A DNA stretch of 64,000 bases from Anaerolineae bacterium (GCA_027494015.1 JAOSJP010000034.1:310001-374000), one strand, 5' to 3'. Numbered from the stretch's first letter, positions 16,540-25,857 are shown. Notes: generated by a model not told the origin, from the letters alone. Translations and numbers: made by a program.

Positions 16540-17256
16540 ATGACCGCCGACCAATTGATACGCAGCAGCCGCGCGCTTCTTGATCTGGAGCTAAGCCGAG
16601 ACGCACAGCGCGCCTTCAGCCTCTATGCCGAGCAGCTTCTCGCCTGGAACGAGCGCGCCAACCTCACCGCGATCACCGATCCGGAAGCCATCGTCACTCG
16701 CCACTTCCTCGATTCGCTGTCGGTCAAGATGGCCATCACCTTCACGGCGGGGATGCGCGTCGTTGACGTGGGCAGCGGGGCGGGCTTCCCCGGCCTGCCG
16801 TTGCGCCTGGTCTTTCCACAGATCGAGCTAACCCTGCTCGAAGCGACCGCCAAGAAGACCGCCTTCCTGCAACACATCACCCAATTGCTCGGCCTGGCCA
16901 ATGTACGCATCCTCACGGCCCGCGCCGAAGACGCCGGTCAGGCCCCAGCCACGCGCGAGAAATTCGACCTGGCCCTGGCCCGCGCCGTCGCCCCGCTGCC
17001 CGTGCTGGCCGAGTACCTGCTGCCGCTGTGCCGTGTCGGTGGGCGCTGCGTGGCGCTCAAGGGCGAGCAGGCCGCCGCCGAAGCGCAGCGCGCCCAGCAC
17101 GCGCTGCGCATCCTGGGGGGCCGCCTGGCCAGGATCATCTCCGTCGAGCTGCCCCAGGTCGTCGAGACGCATCACCTGGTCGTCATCGAGAAGATCGCCG
17201 CTACGCCGCCCCAGTATCCCCGGCGGCCTGGCATCCCCTCCAAGCGCCCGCTGTAG
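16540..17256 (+). CDS. rsmG: 16S rRNA m7G527 methyltransferase RsmG
   Basis: RsmG (GidB) methylates G527 of 16S rRNA using SAM. The family block WNERANLTAITDPEAIVTRH is followed by the SAM motif VVDVGSGAGFPGLPL and then ATAKKTAFLQH and ARAVAPLPVLAEY. At 238 aa it is full length. Its stop codon TAG (17254-17256) contains the TA at which an inverted MITE copy is inserted. Confidence 0.96.
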   Translation: MTADQLIRSSRALLDLELSRDAQRAFSLYAEQLLAWNERANLTAITDPEAIVTRHFLDSLSVKMAITFTAGMRVVDVGSGAGFPGLPLRLVFPQIELTLLEATAKKTAFLQHITQLLGLANVRILTARAEDAGQAPATREKFDLALARAVAPLPVLAEYLLPLCRVGGRCVALKGEQAAAEAQRAQHALRILGGRLARIISVELPQVVETHHLVVIEKIAATPPQYPRRPGIPSKRPL

Positions 17257-17464
17257 AGGCTGTTATGCACTTACGGCCCTGTCTTTCCCCAGCGGTTTTG
17301 GGTAGCTCCTGGTTGACCTCACCCCCGTCTCGGCGCTGGCGCGCCTCGACTCCCCCTCTCCATGCATGGAGAGGGGGAAAGGCCGAGCGCAGCGAGGCCA
17401 GGGGGTGAGGTAAACAGAGCGCCCCTCTCCCTTGTCAAGGATACCAAGTTCATAACACGCTCTA
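17254..17464 (-). mobile_element. CTAG-site MITE, copy 2 (inverted)
   Basis: The element is inverted relative to copy 1: it begins TAGAGGCTGTTATGCACTTA and ends CATAACACGCTCTAG. It fills the gap between the convergent rsmG and recF genes completely. The TA at 17254-17255 is part of the rsmG stop, and the recF stop begins at 17466, two bases beyond the other TA (17463-17464). The long internal palindrome could act as a two-way terminator. That role is inference. Confidence 0.85.
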
Positions 17465-17465
17465 G

Positions 17466-18686
17466 TCAGCGCTCCGGGCCGGAGCTGGCGACGATCTGTC
17501 CCTGGTGAATCTGCCAGCGCGCCGCCTGGCGCAAGAAGTCTTCGGTGAAGATGTCCGGCTCGGTGGTTGTCAGCAGCGCCTGCGACACGCCGCTGATACG
17601 GCTGAGCAGATAAGCGCGCCGGTCGCTGTCCAGCTCGGCGACCACCTCATCCAGCAGCAGGATCGGCCACTCACCCAGGGTATCGCGCATCCAGTAGAGT
17701 TCGGCCAGCTTGAGAGCCATGACCGCCGTGCGCGCTTGCCCGCGCGAGCCGAACAGCCCCAGGTCGCGCCCGTTGACGAGCAGGCGTAGCTCGTCGCGCT
17801 GCGGGCCGCTCAGCGTCATCCCGCGCGCGATCTCCTCGCCGCGCGTCTGGGCCAGCCGCTGGCCGTACTGCCGGGCGATCTCGGCGGCGCTGGTCTGGCG
17901 GTTGAGGTCGAGGCCGGGCACGTCGAACGAAAGCTGGCCGGAGTTGTTCGGCGTGGCCAGAAACCCCGGCTGATAGCGCAGCTCCAGGTCTTCAGCGCCC
18001 CCGGACAGATCGGCGTGGACGCGCCGCGCCTTGATCTCCAGCTCGCGCAGCAGGCGCTGCCGTCCGGCGACGATCACCCCACCAGACGCTGTGATCTGCT
18101 CGTCCCAGAAGTCAAGCTCGTCCGGCCTGGACTCGCCGTCGGCGATGCGCTTGAGCAGGGCGTTGCGCTGCCCCAGCACTTTCTCGAACTGGGCGAGCGC
18201 CTGGCAGTAAATAGCGTCGGTCTGGCACAGTGTCACGTTGAGGTAGCGGCGGCGTTCGGGGGGTGGCCCTTCGATCAGCGCCAGGTCCTGCGGCAGGAAC
18301 ATGACCACGTTGACCTGCCCGATCAGGTCCATCACCCGTCGTGGCACGCCGTTGACTCGAATCTCTTTGTTCAGGCGCGCGCCGTTGGCGCTCTCCGGGG
18401 CGTAGGTGAGCGTGATCTCCACGCGATTGTACAGCCCGCTGGCCAGGGCGACCTGCGCGCTCACTTTGGCGAAAGGCAGCACATCCTGTTCTGCGCCCCA
18501 GTTGATCAACTGGCGGTCGGTCGCCGTGTAGGGCGAGCGCGCCGTCGCCAGGTAGTAGATCGCCTCCAGCAGGCTGGTCTTCCCCTGGGCGTTGGCCCCG
18601 TGCAGCAGAATCGGCCCGTCGGGCAGCGTGACTTCCAGGCGGGCGTAGTTGCGGAAGTTCTGAAGAGAGAGATGCTCAAGGCGCAT
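17466..18686 (-). CDS. recF: DNA replication and repair protein RecF
   Basis: RecF is an SMC-like ATPase that loads RecA at gaps through RecOR. The start MRLEHLSLQNFRNYARLEV is the canonical N-terminus; ATG 18686 is chosen over the long upstream open frame, which is repeat sequence. The Walker A is HGANAQGKTSLLEAIYYL, the signature is TLSGPQRDE, and the Walker B is ILLLDEVVAELD. The 406 aa include slightly more tail than usual. No dnaA or dnaN is adjacent. Confidence 0.95.
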   Translation of the reverse strand: MRLEHLSLQNFRNYARLEVTLPDGPILLHGANAQGKTSLLEAIYYLATARSPYTATDRQLINWGAEQDVLPFAKVSAQVALASGLYNRVEITLTYAPESANGARLNKEIRVNGVPRRVMDLIGQVNVVMFLPQDLALIEGPPPERRRYLNVTLCQTDAIYCQALAQFEKVLGQRNALLKRIADGESRPDELDFWDEQITASGGVIVAGRQRLLRELEIKARRVHADLSGGAEDLELRYQPGFLATPNNSGQLSFDVPGLDLNRQTSAAEIARQYGQRLAQTRGEEIARGMTLSGPQRDELRLLVNGRDLGLFGSRGQARTAVMALKLAELYWMRDTLGEWPILLLDEVVAELDSDRRAYLLSRISGVSQALLTTTEPDIFTEDFLRQAARWQIHQGQIVASSGPER

Positions 18687-18782
18687 GACGGGTGGCTGGC
18701 TCCCTGTGTGCGGATCACCGCCCCAAGTATACCGCCGCTGAAGGCTGCGTCCCAGGGGGACCTGTACAAGGGTGCAAGCAAA

Positions 18783-18927
18783 GGTTGTCAGCGACTTCGC
18801 TGGACGCAGAGCATTGACCTCACCCCCAGCTTCGCCCCGCTCGGCCCCGAAATAGACTTCCGAAGTCTCGCAGACTTCGGAAGTCTGGTGTCTGGGCGCG
18901 TCAGCGCCGAGCGGGGGTGAGGTCAAT
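18783..18927. repeat. Composite palindromic repeat with ACTTCCGAAGT apex
   Basis: ATTGACCTCACCCCC (from 18813) and GGGGGTGAGGTCAAT (to 18927) are inverted ends. Between them sits a second palindrome, AGACTTCCGAAGTCT...AGACTTCGGAAGTCT. The 5' flank (GGTTGTCAGCGACTTCGCTGG) is shared with an inverted copy at 41286-41440. It occupies most of the region upstream of recF, so the recF promoter is displaced or inside it. Confidence 0.8.
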
Positions 18928-18976
18928 CAGGGCGCAGCAGAGCAGCACCCCTACCTGACAGGTTTTGCTCGCACCC

Positions 18977-19780
18977 TCACACATCCAGCAGCAGCGGGAC
19001 GCCCAGGCAATACGCGGCGTACAGCGCGTGGAAGAACGCCTTGAGTGCGCCAACTGTCGCGTCGTCGCGCGGGGCAGGCGCGTGCAGAAAGGGGAAGTGC
19101 GCGTCAATCCACGCCTGCGACGGCGGATCGGCAAGCTGTACCATCACATCCGCTTCGAGATCAGGCGGCGCCGCGCCAAAGAATTGCAGCAGCAATGAAC
19201 CATGCGCCGGGTAGATGGGGCCGGAGAGGAAGAGCATCTCGAAAACCTGGTCGCCGCTGACGGTCAGCGCGCCCAGGTCACGGGCGGGAGCCTGGGCGCT
19301 CGCCAGGAAGACGCCTGGCTCAGCGCGCAGCGCCGCCCCCCGCTCGCCGCTGTAGCCCATGTCGCGCAGCGCCCGCCCCAACAACATGAAGAGCAGTGGG
19401 TGCTCGTTGTCAGGAAGCTGTCCCAGCAGCCAGCGCTCGCCCGCCTCGGAGAGCGGATAGTTGATCGCGCCCGTGCAGCCGAACGCCCGCCGCCCCACGT
19501 TGGCCGGGCATGGGGCGCACTCCGGCTCCCAGGGGGTGAGTTCCTGCGCCGCGTCGAGCAGATCCTGCACGACGATCAGCTCCACATCCTCCGAGCCATC
19601 CGGCAGGCGGCGCACCATCTCGAAGGCCATCTGCTTCGGCGGGCGCATGTCGCCCTGGTCGCGGTAAAGCTGGATGATCCTCTCGGCCCGGTCGCGCCCC
19701 TTCAGGCGGCCCATCAGCCCCTCAACAGTCAGGGCGCGCTTGGGCGCGCAGTCCAGGTCTACAATATAGTCAATGCCCAT
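18977..19780 (-). CDS. Conserved-looking protein of unknown function with a Cys cluster
   Basis: I do not recognise this 267-aa protein. It has no signal peptide or membrane helix. Features are an N-terminal Asp-rich strand (MGIDYIVDLDCAPKRALTVE), the segment DMRPPKQMAFEMVRRLPDGS, and a central C-x2-C ... C cluster (ECAPCPANVGRRAFGCTGAI) that could bind a metal or an iron-sulphur cluster. A hydrophobic, Leu/Phe-rich C-terminal half follows. It stands alone downstream of the PA14/SH3b gene. Confidence 0.7.
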   Translation of the reverse strand: MGIDYIVDLDCAPKRALTVEGLMGRLKGRDRAERIIQLYRDQGDMRPPKQMAFEMVRRLPDGSEDVELIVVQDLLDAAQELTPWEPECAPCPANVGRRAFGCTGAINYPLSEAGERWLLGQLPDNEHPLLFMLLGRALRDMGYSGERGAALRAEPGVFLASAQAPARDLGALTVSGDQVFEMLFLSGPIYPAHGSLLLQFFGAAPPDLEADVMVQLADPPSQAWIDAHFPFLHAPAPRDDATVGALKAFFHALYAAYCLGVPLLLDV

Positions 19781-19796
19781 CGCGCCGTCTCATCTC

Positions 19797-19837
19797 TCAA
19801 AAGAGCCGCCCCACATCCATGCCAGACGTGGGGCGGC
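19797..19837 (-). terminator. Terminator after the PA14/SH3b gene
   Basis: GCCGCCCCAC (19805-19814) and GTGGGGCGGC (19828-19837) form a perfect 10-bp stem. On the minus strand it is followed by TCTTTTGAG. It is located 33 bases after the stop of the secreted protein gene. Confidence 0.8.
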
Positions 19838-19869
19838 AAGTATCAGCGTGCGTGCAGGAGCGAATCCCG

Positions 19870-21684
19870 TTAACGGATTGGCAGATCGGGCACGCGGCCC
19901 TCGATCAGCGTCACAAAGGGCGAATAGACCCAGCCCTGCCCGCCTTCGAACGGGATGAGGTACCACGCACCGGTTGTGTTGCGGCCCAGCACGACGAACT
20001 CGGTGCCCGGCTCGATCCGACCGATCTCAGCGCCCTGGGTGCTGGCCGCGTCGCGCACGATCAGGTTGGCCGTCGCCACGCCGCGCACCGTCACCGCCGC
20101 GCCAGCCTCCGCGCCGGGCACGAAGACCGCGCCCAGCGGCGGCACCGGCACGATCTCGGCGCTCACCACCAGCTCGCTCTCCGTCCCGTCCAGCAGCCGC
20201 ACGTAGGGCGCAGACACCCAGCCACGAATGCCCTGGTAGTCCACCAGGTACCACGCGCCGTTGCGGTTGCGCGCTTCCACCTCAAAGGTCGCGCCGAGCG
20301 GCAGCGAGGCGATGATCTTCGAAGCATAGAGCGAAGCGCCGTCGCGCATCCGCACCGTATCCGTCGCCTGCCCCTGCAAGAAGCGGCGCGGCGGGCCATC
20401 GGGCGGCAACGCGGGCGGCGCCATCTCGACGGTGAGGCGCGGAATGTCGTCCACAAAGTCCGGCTGACCGCCGCCGGTCGTGTCCTTGTTCTTGGCGGCA
20501 TCGGTCGAGAACAGGTAGACCCAGTCGTTGCTCACCCAGCCTTCACTGCCGTCGCCCAGGTCAATGAGCAGCCACGACAGGTCGGGCACGCCGCCGAGCA
20601 CCAGATAATTATCGGGGTAGAAGACCTGAGCGATGGCCGGATAGCCCCGGCCAGGGCCGGTGCGCACGTTGACCCGGTAGCCGGTCACACCGGCCTTGAC
20701 CACTGCCGGGGGCGGCGGTGGAGCAACAGGGGCAAGAGCACCGCCTCCGCCCGCGCCAGTCCCGCTCACCATGAACCAGCGCACCAGGATGCGCGCTTCG
20801 CCGGTCGCCTCGTAATACTCCACCTTGAGATCATGGTTGCCCGCCGTCAGCGCGTAGACATCGGCATCATAGGTGCGGTAGCCTTCGGGGTTGCCGTGCC
20901 ACTCGTTGAGAATCTGCGTCACGTCAATCCACATGCGCACGCCATCATCCGCGCCCACCTGGAAGCGCCAATGCCCGGTCTCCGGGATGTTGACAGTCGT
21001 CGTCCAGCGCGCGCTGAAGTTGTCGGCGTTGACGCCGCCCCCTGGCGAGCCGGTGCCCCAGTTGAAGTTGACATCGCCATCCACGCGGGTCAGGGTTGGT
21101 GCGGCGGAGAGATCCAGGTTGTTGTAGTACGACGCATTCCACGTCGCCGGGCCGTAGACCGTCCCCGCGCCACCGCCAGGCGCGCCGCCGCTGCTGTACC
21201 ACCACTCGACCTTGATCCCGGCGTTGCCCGAAGCCTCGTAATACTCGACCTTGAGATCGTGATTGCCCGCCGTAAGCTGGTCAATGCTGACTTCATAGGT
21301 GCGGTAGCCTTCGGGGTTGCCGTGCCACTCGTCAACGAGGGGCGTCACGTCAATCCACAGGCGCACGCCATCATCCGCGCCGACGCGGAACGTCCACTTG
21401 CCCGCCGTCGGGAAATTGACGGTCTTCGTCCAGCGCGCGCTGAAGTTGTCGGCAGGCACCGCCGGGTCGGGCGAGCCGCCCGCCCAGTTGAAGTCAATCC
21501 GGTCGTCAATGCGCGAGACCACCGGGCCGCCAGAGAGCGAATTGTTGTTGAAGTACTGGGCGTTCCACTGTGTGCCGGGGTTCGCCTCGGCCACCTGCAC
21601 CGGACCCAGAGCAAGCGGCCCAGGCCCCAGAATTGCCGCAAGACTCATCGCGGCGATCACAATCCAGATCGTCAGGTTTCGCAT
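19870..21684 (-). CDS. Secreted protein with two PA14-like and three SH3b domains
   Basis: The start MRNLTIWIVIAAMSLAAILG is a Sec signal peptide, with cleavage likely after VAEA. Two homologous domains of about 135 aa follow. Each has WNAxYxNN...NFSARW...ADDGVRxWID...NPEGYRTYE, the PA14/beta-barrel pattern of carbohydrate or surface binding. A Pro/Ala linker leads to three bacterial SH3 domains (YRVNVRTGPG, DTVRMRDGAS, ANLIVRDAAS), each with a GWV motif. The architecture suggests binding to cell wall or glycans outside the cell, and no catalytic site is visible. It is 604 aa from ATG 21684. Confidence 0.88.
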   Translation of the reverse strand: MRNLTIWIVIAAMSLAAILGPGPLALGPVQVAEANPGTQWNAQYFNNNSLSGGPVVSRIDDRIDFNWAGGSPDPAVPADNFSARWTKTVNFPTAGKWTFRVGADDGVRLWIDVTPLVDEWHGNPEGYRTYEVSIDQLTAGNHDLKVEYYEASGNAGIKVEWWYSSGGAPGGGAGTVYGPATWNASYYNNLDLSAAPTLTRVDGDVNFNWGTGSPGGGVNADNFSARWTTTVNIPETGHWRFQVGADDGVRMWIDVTQILNEWHGNPEGYRTYDADVYALTAGNHDLKVEYYEATGEARILVRWFMVSGTGAGGGGALAPVAPPPPPAVVKAGVTGYRVNVRTGPGRGYPAIAQVFYPDNYLVLGGVPDLSWLLIDLGDGSEGWVSNDWVYLFSTDAAKNKDTTGGGQPDFVDDIPRLTVEMAPPALPPDGPPRRFLQGQATDTVRMRDGASLYASKIIASLPLGATFEVEARNRNGAWYLVDYQGIRGWVSAPYVRLLDGTESELVVSAEIVPVPPLGAVFVPGAEAGAAVTVRGVATANLIVRDAASTQGAEIGRIEPGTEFVVLGRNTTGAWYLIPFEGGQGWVYSPFVTLIEGRVPDLPIR

Positions 21685-21782
21685 GGCAATCTTCCTACCT
21701 ACCACTCGCTTGGCCCAAAATCGTGCGTTCGGGATTATAGAGAAGGCCCCTGCTTCTGGCAAACTCTGTTCGCCTGACGGAA

Positions 21783-22898
21783 TCATGACGCAGCGCCAGC
21801 CGCGCGCTCCAAAACATGCAGGGCTTTCTCGGCGGCGCGCTCCCAGGTGAACACCTCCACCTGACGGAACCCGCGCCGCAGCAGGTCAGCGCGGAGATGT
21901 TCGTCGTCCACCACGCGGCCCAGCGCCGCCGCGATGGCCGCCACGTCGCGCGGGTCCACCAGCAGCGCCGCGTCGCCGGCCACTTCTGGCAGAGACGATG
22001 TGTTGCTGGTGATGACCGGCGTGCCGCAGCGCATCGCCTCCAGCACAGGGAAGCCAAACCCTTCGTGCAGCGTGGGAAAGACCAGCGCCAGCGCCCCGCT
22101 GTAGAGAGCCGCCACGTCGGCGTCCTCCACATAGCCGGGCAGGATGACGCCTTCCACGCCCGCCGTCCAGGAAGGGTCGTAGAGCCAGCCCTGCTGCCCG
22201 GCCAGCACGAGCGCCACGTCAGTGCGCCCGCTTGTCTCGCGCCAGCGCGCATAGGCCCGCACGATGCGCGCGATGTTCTTGCGCGGTTGCAGCGTGCCGA
22301 CAAAGAGCAGGTAGCGCGCCGGGAGTCCGTAACGCGCGCGCACCGCCGCCAGCCGCCCCGGATCGCTGACGGGCAAGAGCGTTGCGTCCACCCCCGGATA
22401 GACGAGGGCGATGCGATCTTCCGGCACGCGGTAATGGGCGGCGATGTCGCGGGCCGTTGCCAGCGAATCGGCGATGATGCGCGTCGCCCGGCGGACGCTG
22501 TGCTGCGTAGACCAGGCCAGATAGCGCCGGGCCAGCGCGCTGTGCGCTTCGGGGAAGTAGACATAGCCCAGGTCGTGCACGGTGACCACCGCCGGGCCGG
22601 GGAACCACAGCGGCAGCGTGTGCGCGGGCACGAAGGTCACGTCCGGGCGGGCGCGCACCAGGGCCAGCGCCAGACGGGTGTGCGTCCAGGCGCGCGGCCA
22701 GCGCAGCACCCGCTGCGTGACGCGCGGCCCTGCCTGGAAGAGATCGCGCGGGGGAGCATCGCGGAAGTAGAGCACGAATTGATGCGGCGACTCCAGCGCG
22801 ATCAGCGCGCGGGTGAGCTGCAGGGCGTAGTTCTCGGTGCCCGTGCGCCGGGCGCGCGTGGTCTGGCTGGCGTCAATGGCGATGGTCAGCGCCCGCAT
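21783..22898 (-). CDS. GT4-family glycosyltransferase
   Basis: This is a GT-B fold retaining glycosyltransferase. The N-terminal domain has IAIDASQTTRARRTGTENYA, the nucleotide-sugar domain includes YLLFVGTLQPRKNIARIVRA, and the acceptor end has EGFGFPVLEAMRCGTPVITS with the E-x7-E motif. The 371 aa are typical. The start lies 6 bases after the upstream membrane-protein gene on the same strand. It is probably used in cell-surface polysaccharide or glycolipid assembly with the neighbouring GTs. Confidence 0.93.
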   Translation of the reverse strand: MRALTIAIDASQTTRARRTGTENYALQLTRALIALESPHQFVLYFRDAPPRDLFQAGPRVTQRVLRWPRAWTHTRLALALVRARPDVTFVPAHTLPLWFPGPAVVTVHDLGYVYFPEAHSALARRYLAWSTQHSVRRATRIIADSLATARDIAAHYRVPEDRIALVYPGVDATLLPVSDPGRLAAVRARYGLPARYLLFVGTLQPRKNIARIVRAYARWRETSGRTDVALVLAGQQGWLYDPSWTAGVEGVILPGYVEDADVAALYSGALALVFPTLHEGFGFPVLEAMRCGTPVITSNTSSLPEVAGDAALLVDPRDVAAIAAALGRVVDDEHLRADLLRRGFRQVEVFTWERAAEKALHVLERAAGAAS

Positions 22899-22904
22899 CG
22901 CCGC

Positions 22905-23813
22905 TCACCTCGCGCCGCGCCGGAAGGCCGCCGGCAGCAGCCCTACCCCCAGCACAGCCAGCAGCAGCGGCCAGTAGTCGGCCACGTCGTCCAGCAATTC
23001 CGCGTCAGCTTCGCCGCTTGTCACCCAGTAGGCCACGCCGCCGGTGACGGTCACCAGCACCGCCAGCAGCACCAGCCGCGCGTCGTGAGCGCGCTCCAGC
23101 AGGAACGTGACCAGCAGCGTGAGGCCGAGCGACCACAGCAGCGCGGGCCACCATTCGCGTGCGTCGGGCTGCAGATCAATGCCGTAGGCGATCACGCCGA
23201 TCACGCCGGCGGTGATCCAGATGTACAGCCCCAGAAACAGCAGGCCGCGCTCGCGCCGCCCGGACAGCAGCGCGTGGAAGATGAAGGTGAAGCCCACCCC
23301 CAGCGCAGTCAGCTCTGCCAGGGCCAGAGTCGAAAGATCGGGCACGTCGGCCAGGTCGTGCTCGCGGGCCAGCAGGTACGCGCCGAGCGCGATCAGCAGC
23401 AGGGCCAGCGGCAGCATCCCGATCTGGTGGCGCAGGCGGCGGCGGAACCCCTGCGCGCGCGGTGCGCGCAGCCGCTCCGCCTGGTCGAGCGCGCCGATGG
23501 CCGCTTCCGCGCGCTCCGACTGGGCGCGCTCCGCTTCAGCCTCCGCGTAGGGCTGGGCCATCAGCGCCTCGTCCGGCAGAACCGGCTCGTCGGGCAGCGC
23601 GCCCAACGCCTCATCGAGCGCCGCCCCGCCCTCGTCTTCGGGGGCATAGGCTTCCAGCGCCCTTAACTGCCGGTCGAAGTCCTCCACCGAGCGCAAGGGG
23701 AACCCGCCAGCAGCGAGCGCCTCATCGTCGGGCGTGTCCGCCTCGTGCGGGAAGTCCGGCGCGTCGCCTCCCCCCTCGCCGTAGTCATCGTAGAATTCGC
23801 GTTCGTCGGCCAT
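22905..23813 (-). CDS. Polytopic membrane protein of unknown function
   Basis: The first 130 residues are acidic and disordered (MADEREFYDDYGEGGGDAPD) and rich in Asp, Glu and Ala. After a basic stretch (RAQGFRRRLRHQIG) there are six or seven hydrophobic helices ending LLPAAFRRGAR. No known transporter motif is seen. It is co-directional with, and 6 bases upstream of, the GT4 gene, so a role in envelope or glycan synthesis is possible but only inferred. Confidence 0.75.
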   Translation of the reverse strand: MADEREFYDDYGEGGGDAPDFPHEADTPDDEALAAGGFPLRSVEDFDRQLRALEAYAPEDEGGAALDEALGALPDEPVLPDEALMAQPYAEAEAERAQSERAEAAIGALDQAERLRAPRAQGFRRRLRHQIGMLPLALLLIALGAYLLAREHDLADVPDLSTLALAELTALGVGFTFIFHALLSGRRERGLLFLGLYIWITAGVIGVIAYGIDLQPDAREWWPALLWSLGLTLLVTFLLERAHDARLVLLAVLVTVTGGVAYWVTSGEADAELLDDVADYWPLLLAVLGVGLLPAAFRRGAR

Positions 23814-23956
23814 GCTGCGCGTCCTCCTCAGGAGTCCTCAGACGTATTGTAGCCGAAAGCAGGTCCGCGCGCACGCTACGCAAAACGCGCCTGGCGGGGT
23901 AAAATACTCTTAGCGAAGCGGCCAACGATTGCCGCATAAGGGGCATTGACCACAGA

Positions 23957-24739
23957 TTGACCACAGAGAGTTTGCGCGCGGAACGGCTGATCCTTGTCGG
24001 CGTGCCGGTGGACGCAGCCACGTTCGACAGCCTGCTGGCGCAGATCGCCGACTGGATCGCGCAGGGCGACCGCGCTCACCAGATATGCACGGTCAGCCCG
24101 GAGTTCGTCATGATCGCCCAGGACGATCCCGCTTTCATGCGCGCTTTGCGCGGGGCCGATCTGTGCGTGGCCGACGGCGTGGGGCTGCTGCTGGCCGCGC
24201 GACTGCTGGGCCGCCGCCTGCCGGAGCGTGTCACCGGCTCTGATGGCGTGCCGCTGATCGCCCGGCGGGCCGCCGAGCGCGGCTGGAAGCTCTTTCTGCT
24301 GGGGGCGGCTCCTGGCGTGGCCGAGCGCGCCGCCGCCCGGCTGGTGGCCGACAACCCCGGCCTGCGCATCGCCGGAACCTACGCGGGCAGCCCGTCCCCT
24401 GCCGAGGAAGCGGACATCCTCGCCCGTGTCAACGGCAGCGGCGCGGACATCCTGCTCGTCGCCTACGGCGCGCCGCGCCAGGACGTGTGGATCGCCCGCA
24501 ACCGCGACCGGCTGTCCGTTTCGGTGGCGATGGGCGTCGGCGGCACGTTCGACTTCATCGCTGGGGTGGTGCCGCGCGCCCCGCGCTGGATGCGCCGTCT
24601 GGCGCTCGAATGGCTGTACCGGCTGGTGCGCCAGCCCTGGCGCTGGCGGCGGATGCTGCGGCTTCCCCGCTTCGTCTGGGCCGTGCTCACGCACCGCGAG
24701 CGCCCATTGCGCCGCGCACAAGGAGACGCTGACCGGTGA
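23957..24739 (+). CDS. WecG/TagA/CpsF-family (GT26) glycosyltransferase
   Basis: This family transfers a ManNAc-type or related sugar to a lipid-linked acceptor on the cytoplasmic face. The blocks LVGVPVDAATFDSL, CTVSPEFVMIAQDDPAF, ADGVGLLLAARL, VTGSDGVPLI and VAYGAPRQDVWI are all characteristic. TTG 23957 is the apparent start. The stop overlaps the GTG start of the next glycosyltransferase (GTGA), showing translational coupling. Confidence 0.93.
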   Translation: MTTESLRAERLILVGVPVDAATFDSLLAQIADWIAQGDRAHQICTVSPEFVMIAQDDPAFMRALRGADLCVADGVGLLLAARLLGRRLPERVTGSDGVPLIARRAAERGWKLFLLGAAPGVAERAAARLVADNPGLRIAGTYAGSPSPAEEADILARVNGSGADILLVAYGAPRQDVWIARNRDRLSVSVAMGVGGTFDFIAGVVPRAPRWMRRLALEWLYRLVRQPWRWRRMLRLPRFVWAVLTHRERPLRRAQGDADR

Positions 24740-25857
24740 CGATCACCCTGGACGTTTCGGCGGCAGTCAACAGCCGCGCCGGGCTGGGGCGCTACGCTCA
24801 CTCGCTGGCCAACGCGCTCATCGCCGAGCTGGACACGCCGCCCACCCTGTTCTTCAACCGCACCGCCCAGGCGCGCGCCTTCCCCGAATGGGAGCATATC
24901 CCGCAGCGGTCAATCGGGCTGGGCTACAAGCCCTGGCGGATGATGGTCTGGCTGGGCCAGTTGGGGCGTCTGTCGTTTCAGCGCATGGTGCCGGACGCGA
25001 CTCTGTTCCACGCCACCGAGCACCTGCTGCTGCCGCTGCGCGGCGTGCCCACCGTGCTGACCGTCCACGACCTGATCTACAAGCTGTTCCCGCAGCACCA
25101 CAAGCGGCTGAACTACTGGTATCTCAACGCCGCCATGCCGCTCTTTGTCCGCCGGGCGGACGCGATCATCGTCATCTCGCAGGCGACCAAGAATGACCTG
25201 ATCCGCCACTACCGCACGCCAGACCACAAGATCACCGTCGTTCACGAGGCCGCCGCCCCGCACTTCCGCGTGGTGCCAGACAGCGAAGTGGCCCGCGTGC
25301 GCGCCAGGTACGGGCTGCCGCAGCGCTTTCTGCTGGCGGTGGGCACCATCGAGCCGCGCAAGAACCTGGCGCGCCTGGCCGAAGCGCTGAGCCGCCTGCG
25401 CCGCGACGATCCGCACCTGGGGCTGGTCGTCGTCGGGGCGAAGGGCTGGCTGGTCGAGCAATTCTTCGCCCGCGTGGAGGAGCTTGGGCTGCAGGAAGCC
25501 GTGCTGCTGCCCGGCTACGTGCCCGACGAAGACCTGCCCGCCGTCTTCCGCGCGGCGACCGTCTACGTGATGGCCTCGCTCTACGAAGGGGCCGGGCTGC
25601 CCGTGCTGGAAGCGATGGCCTGCGGTGCGCCGGTCGTCAGCAGCCGCGAATCGAGTATGCCGGAGCTGGGCGCAGACGTGGCCCGCTACTTCAACCCGTA
25701 TGATGTCCAGCAGATGACCGACGTGATCGGCCTGGTGCTGAACGATGACGGGCTGCGCGCGCAGATGGCCGCCGCCGGCCCGGAGCGGGCCGCCCGCTTC
25801 TCGTGGCAGCGCGCCGCCCGCGATACGCTGGCCGTCTACCGGCGCGTGATGCACTAG
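24736..25857 (+). CDS. GT4-family glycosyltransferase
   Basis: GTG 24736 overlaps the preceding stop. The N-terminus ITLDVSAAVNSRAGLGRYAH and the central FLLAVGTIEPRKNLARLAEA resemble the GT4 at 21783. The C-terminal EGAGLPVLEAMACGAPVVSS carries the E-x7-E element. At 373 aa it is full length. It probably adds the sugar after the GT26 product in the same glycan pathway. Confidence 0.93.
   Translation: MTITLDVSAAVNSRAGLGRYAHSLANALIAELDTPPTLFFNRTAQARAFPEWEHIPQRSIGLGYKPWRMMVWLGQLGRLSFQRMVPDATLFHATEHLLLPLRGVPTVLTVHDLIYKLFPQHHKRLNYWYLNAAMPLFVRRADAIIVISQATKNDLIRHYRTPDHKITVVHEAAAPHFRVVPDSEVARVRARYGLPQRFLLAVGTIEPRKNLARLAEALSRLRRDDPHLGLVVVGAKGWLVEQFFARVEELGLQEAVLLPGYVPDEDLPAVFRAATVYVMASLYEGAGLPVLEAMACGAPVVSSRESSMPELGADVARYFNPYDVQQMTDVIGLVLNDDGLRAQMAAAGPERAARFSWQRAARDTLAVYRRVMH

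Noticed and set aside
19819..21777. 652-residue open frame opposite the PA14/SH3b gene
   Set aside because: The opposite strand encodes a clear secreted domain protein; this frame is repetitive only because the PA14 domains are.
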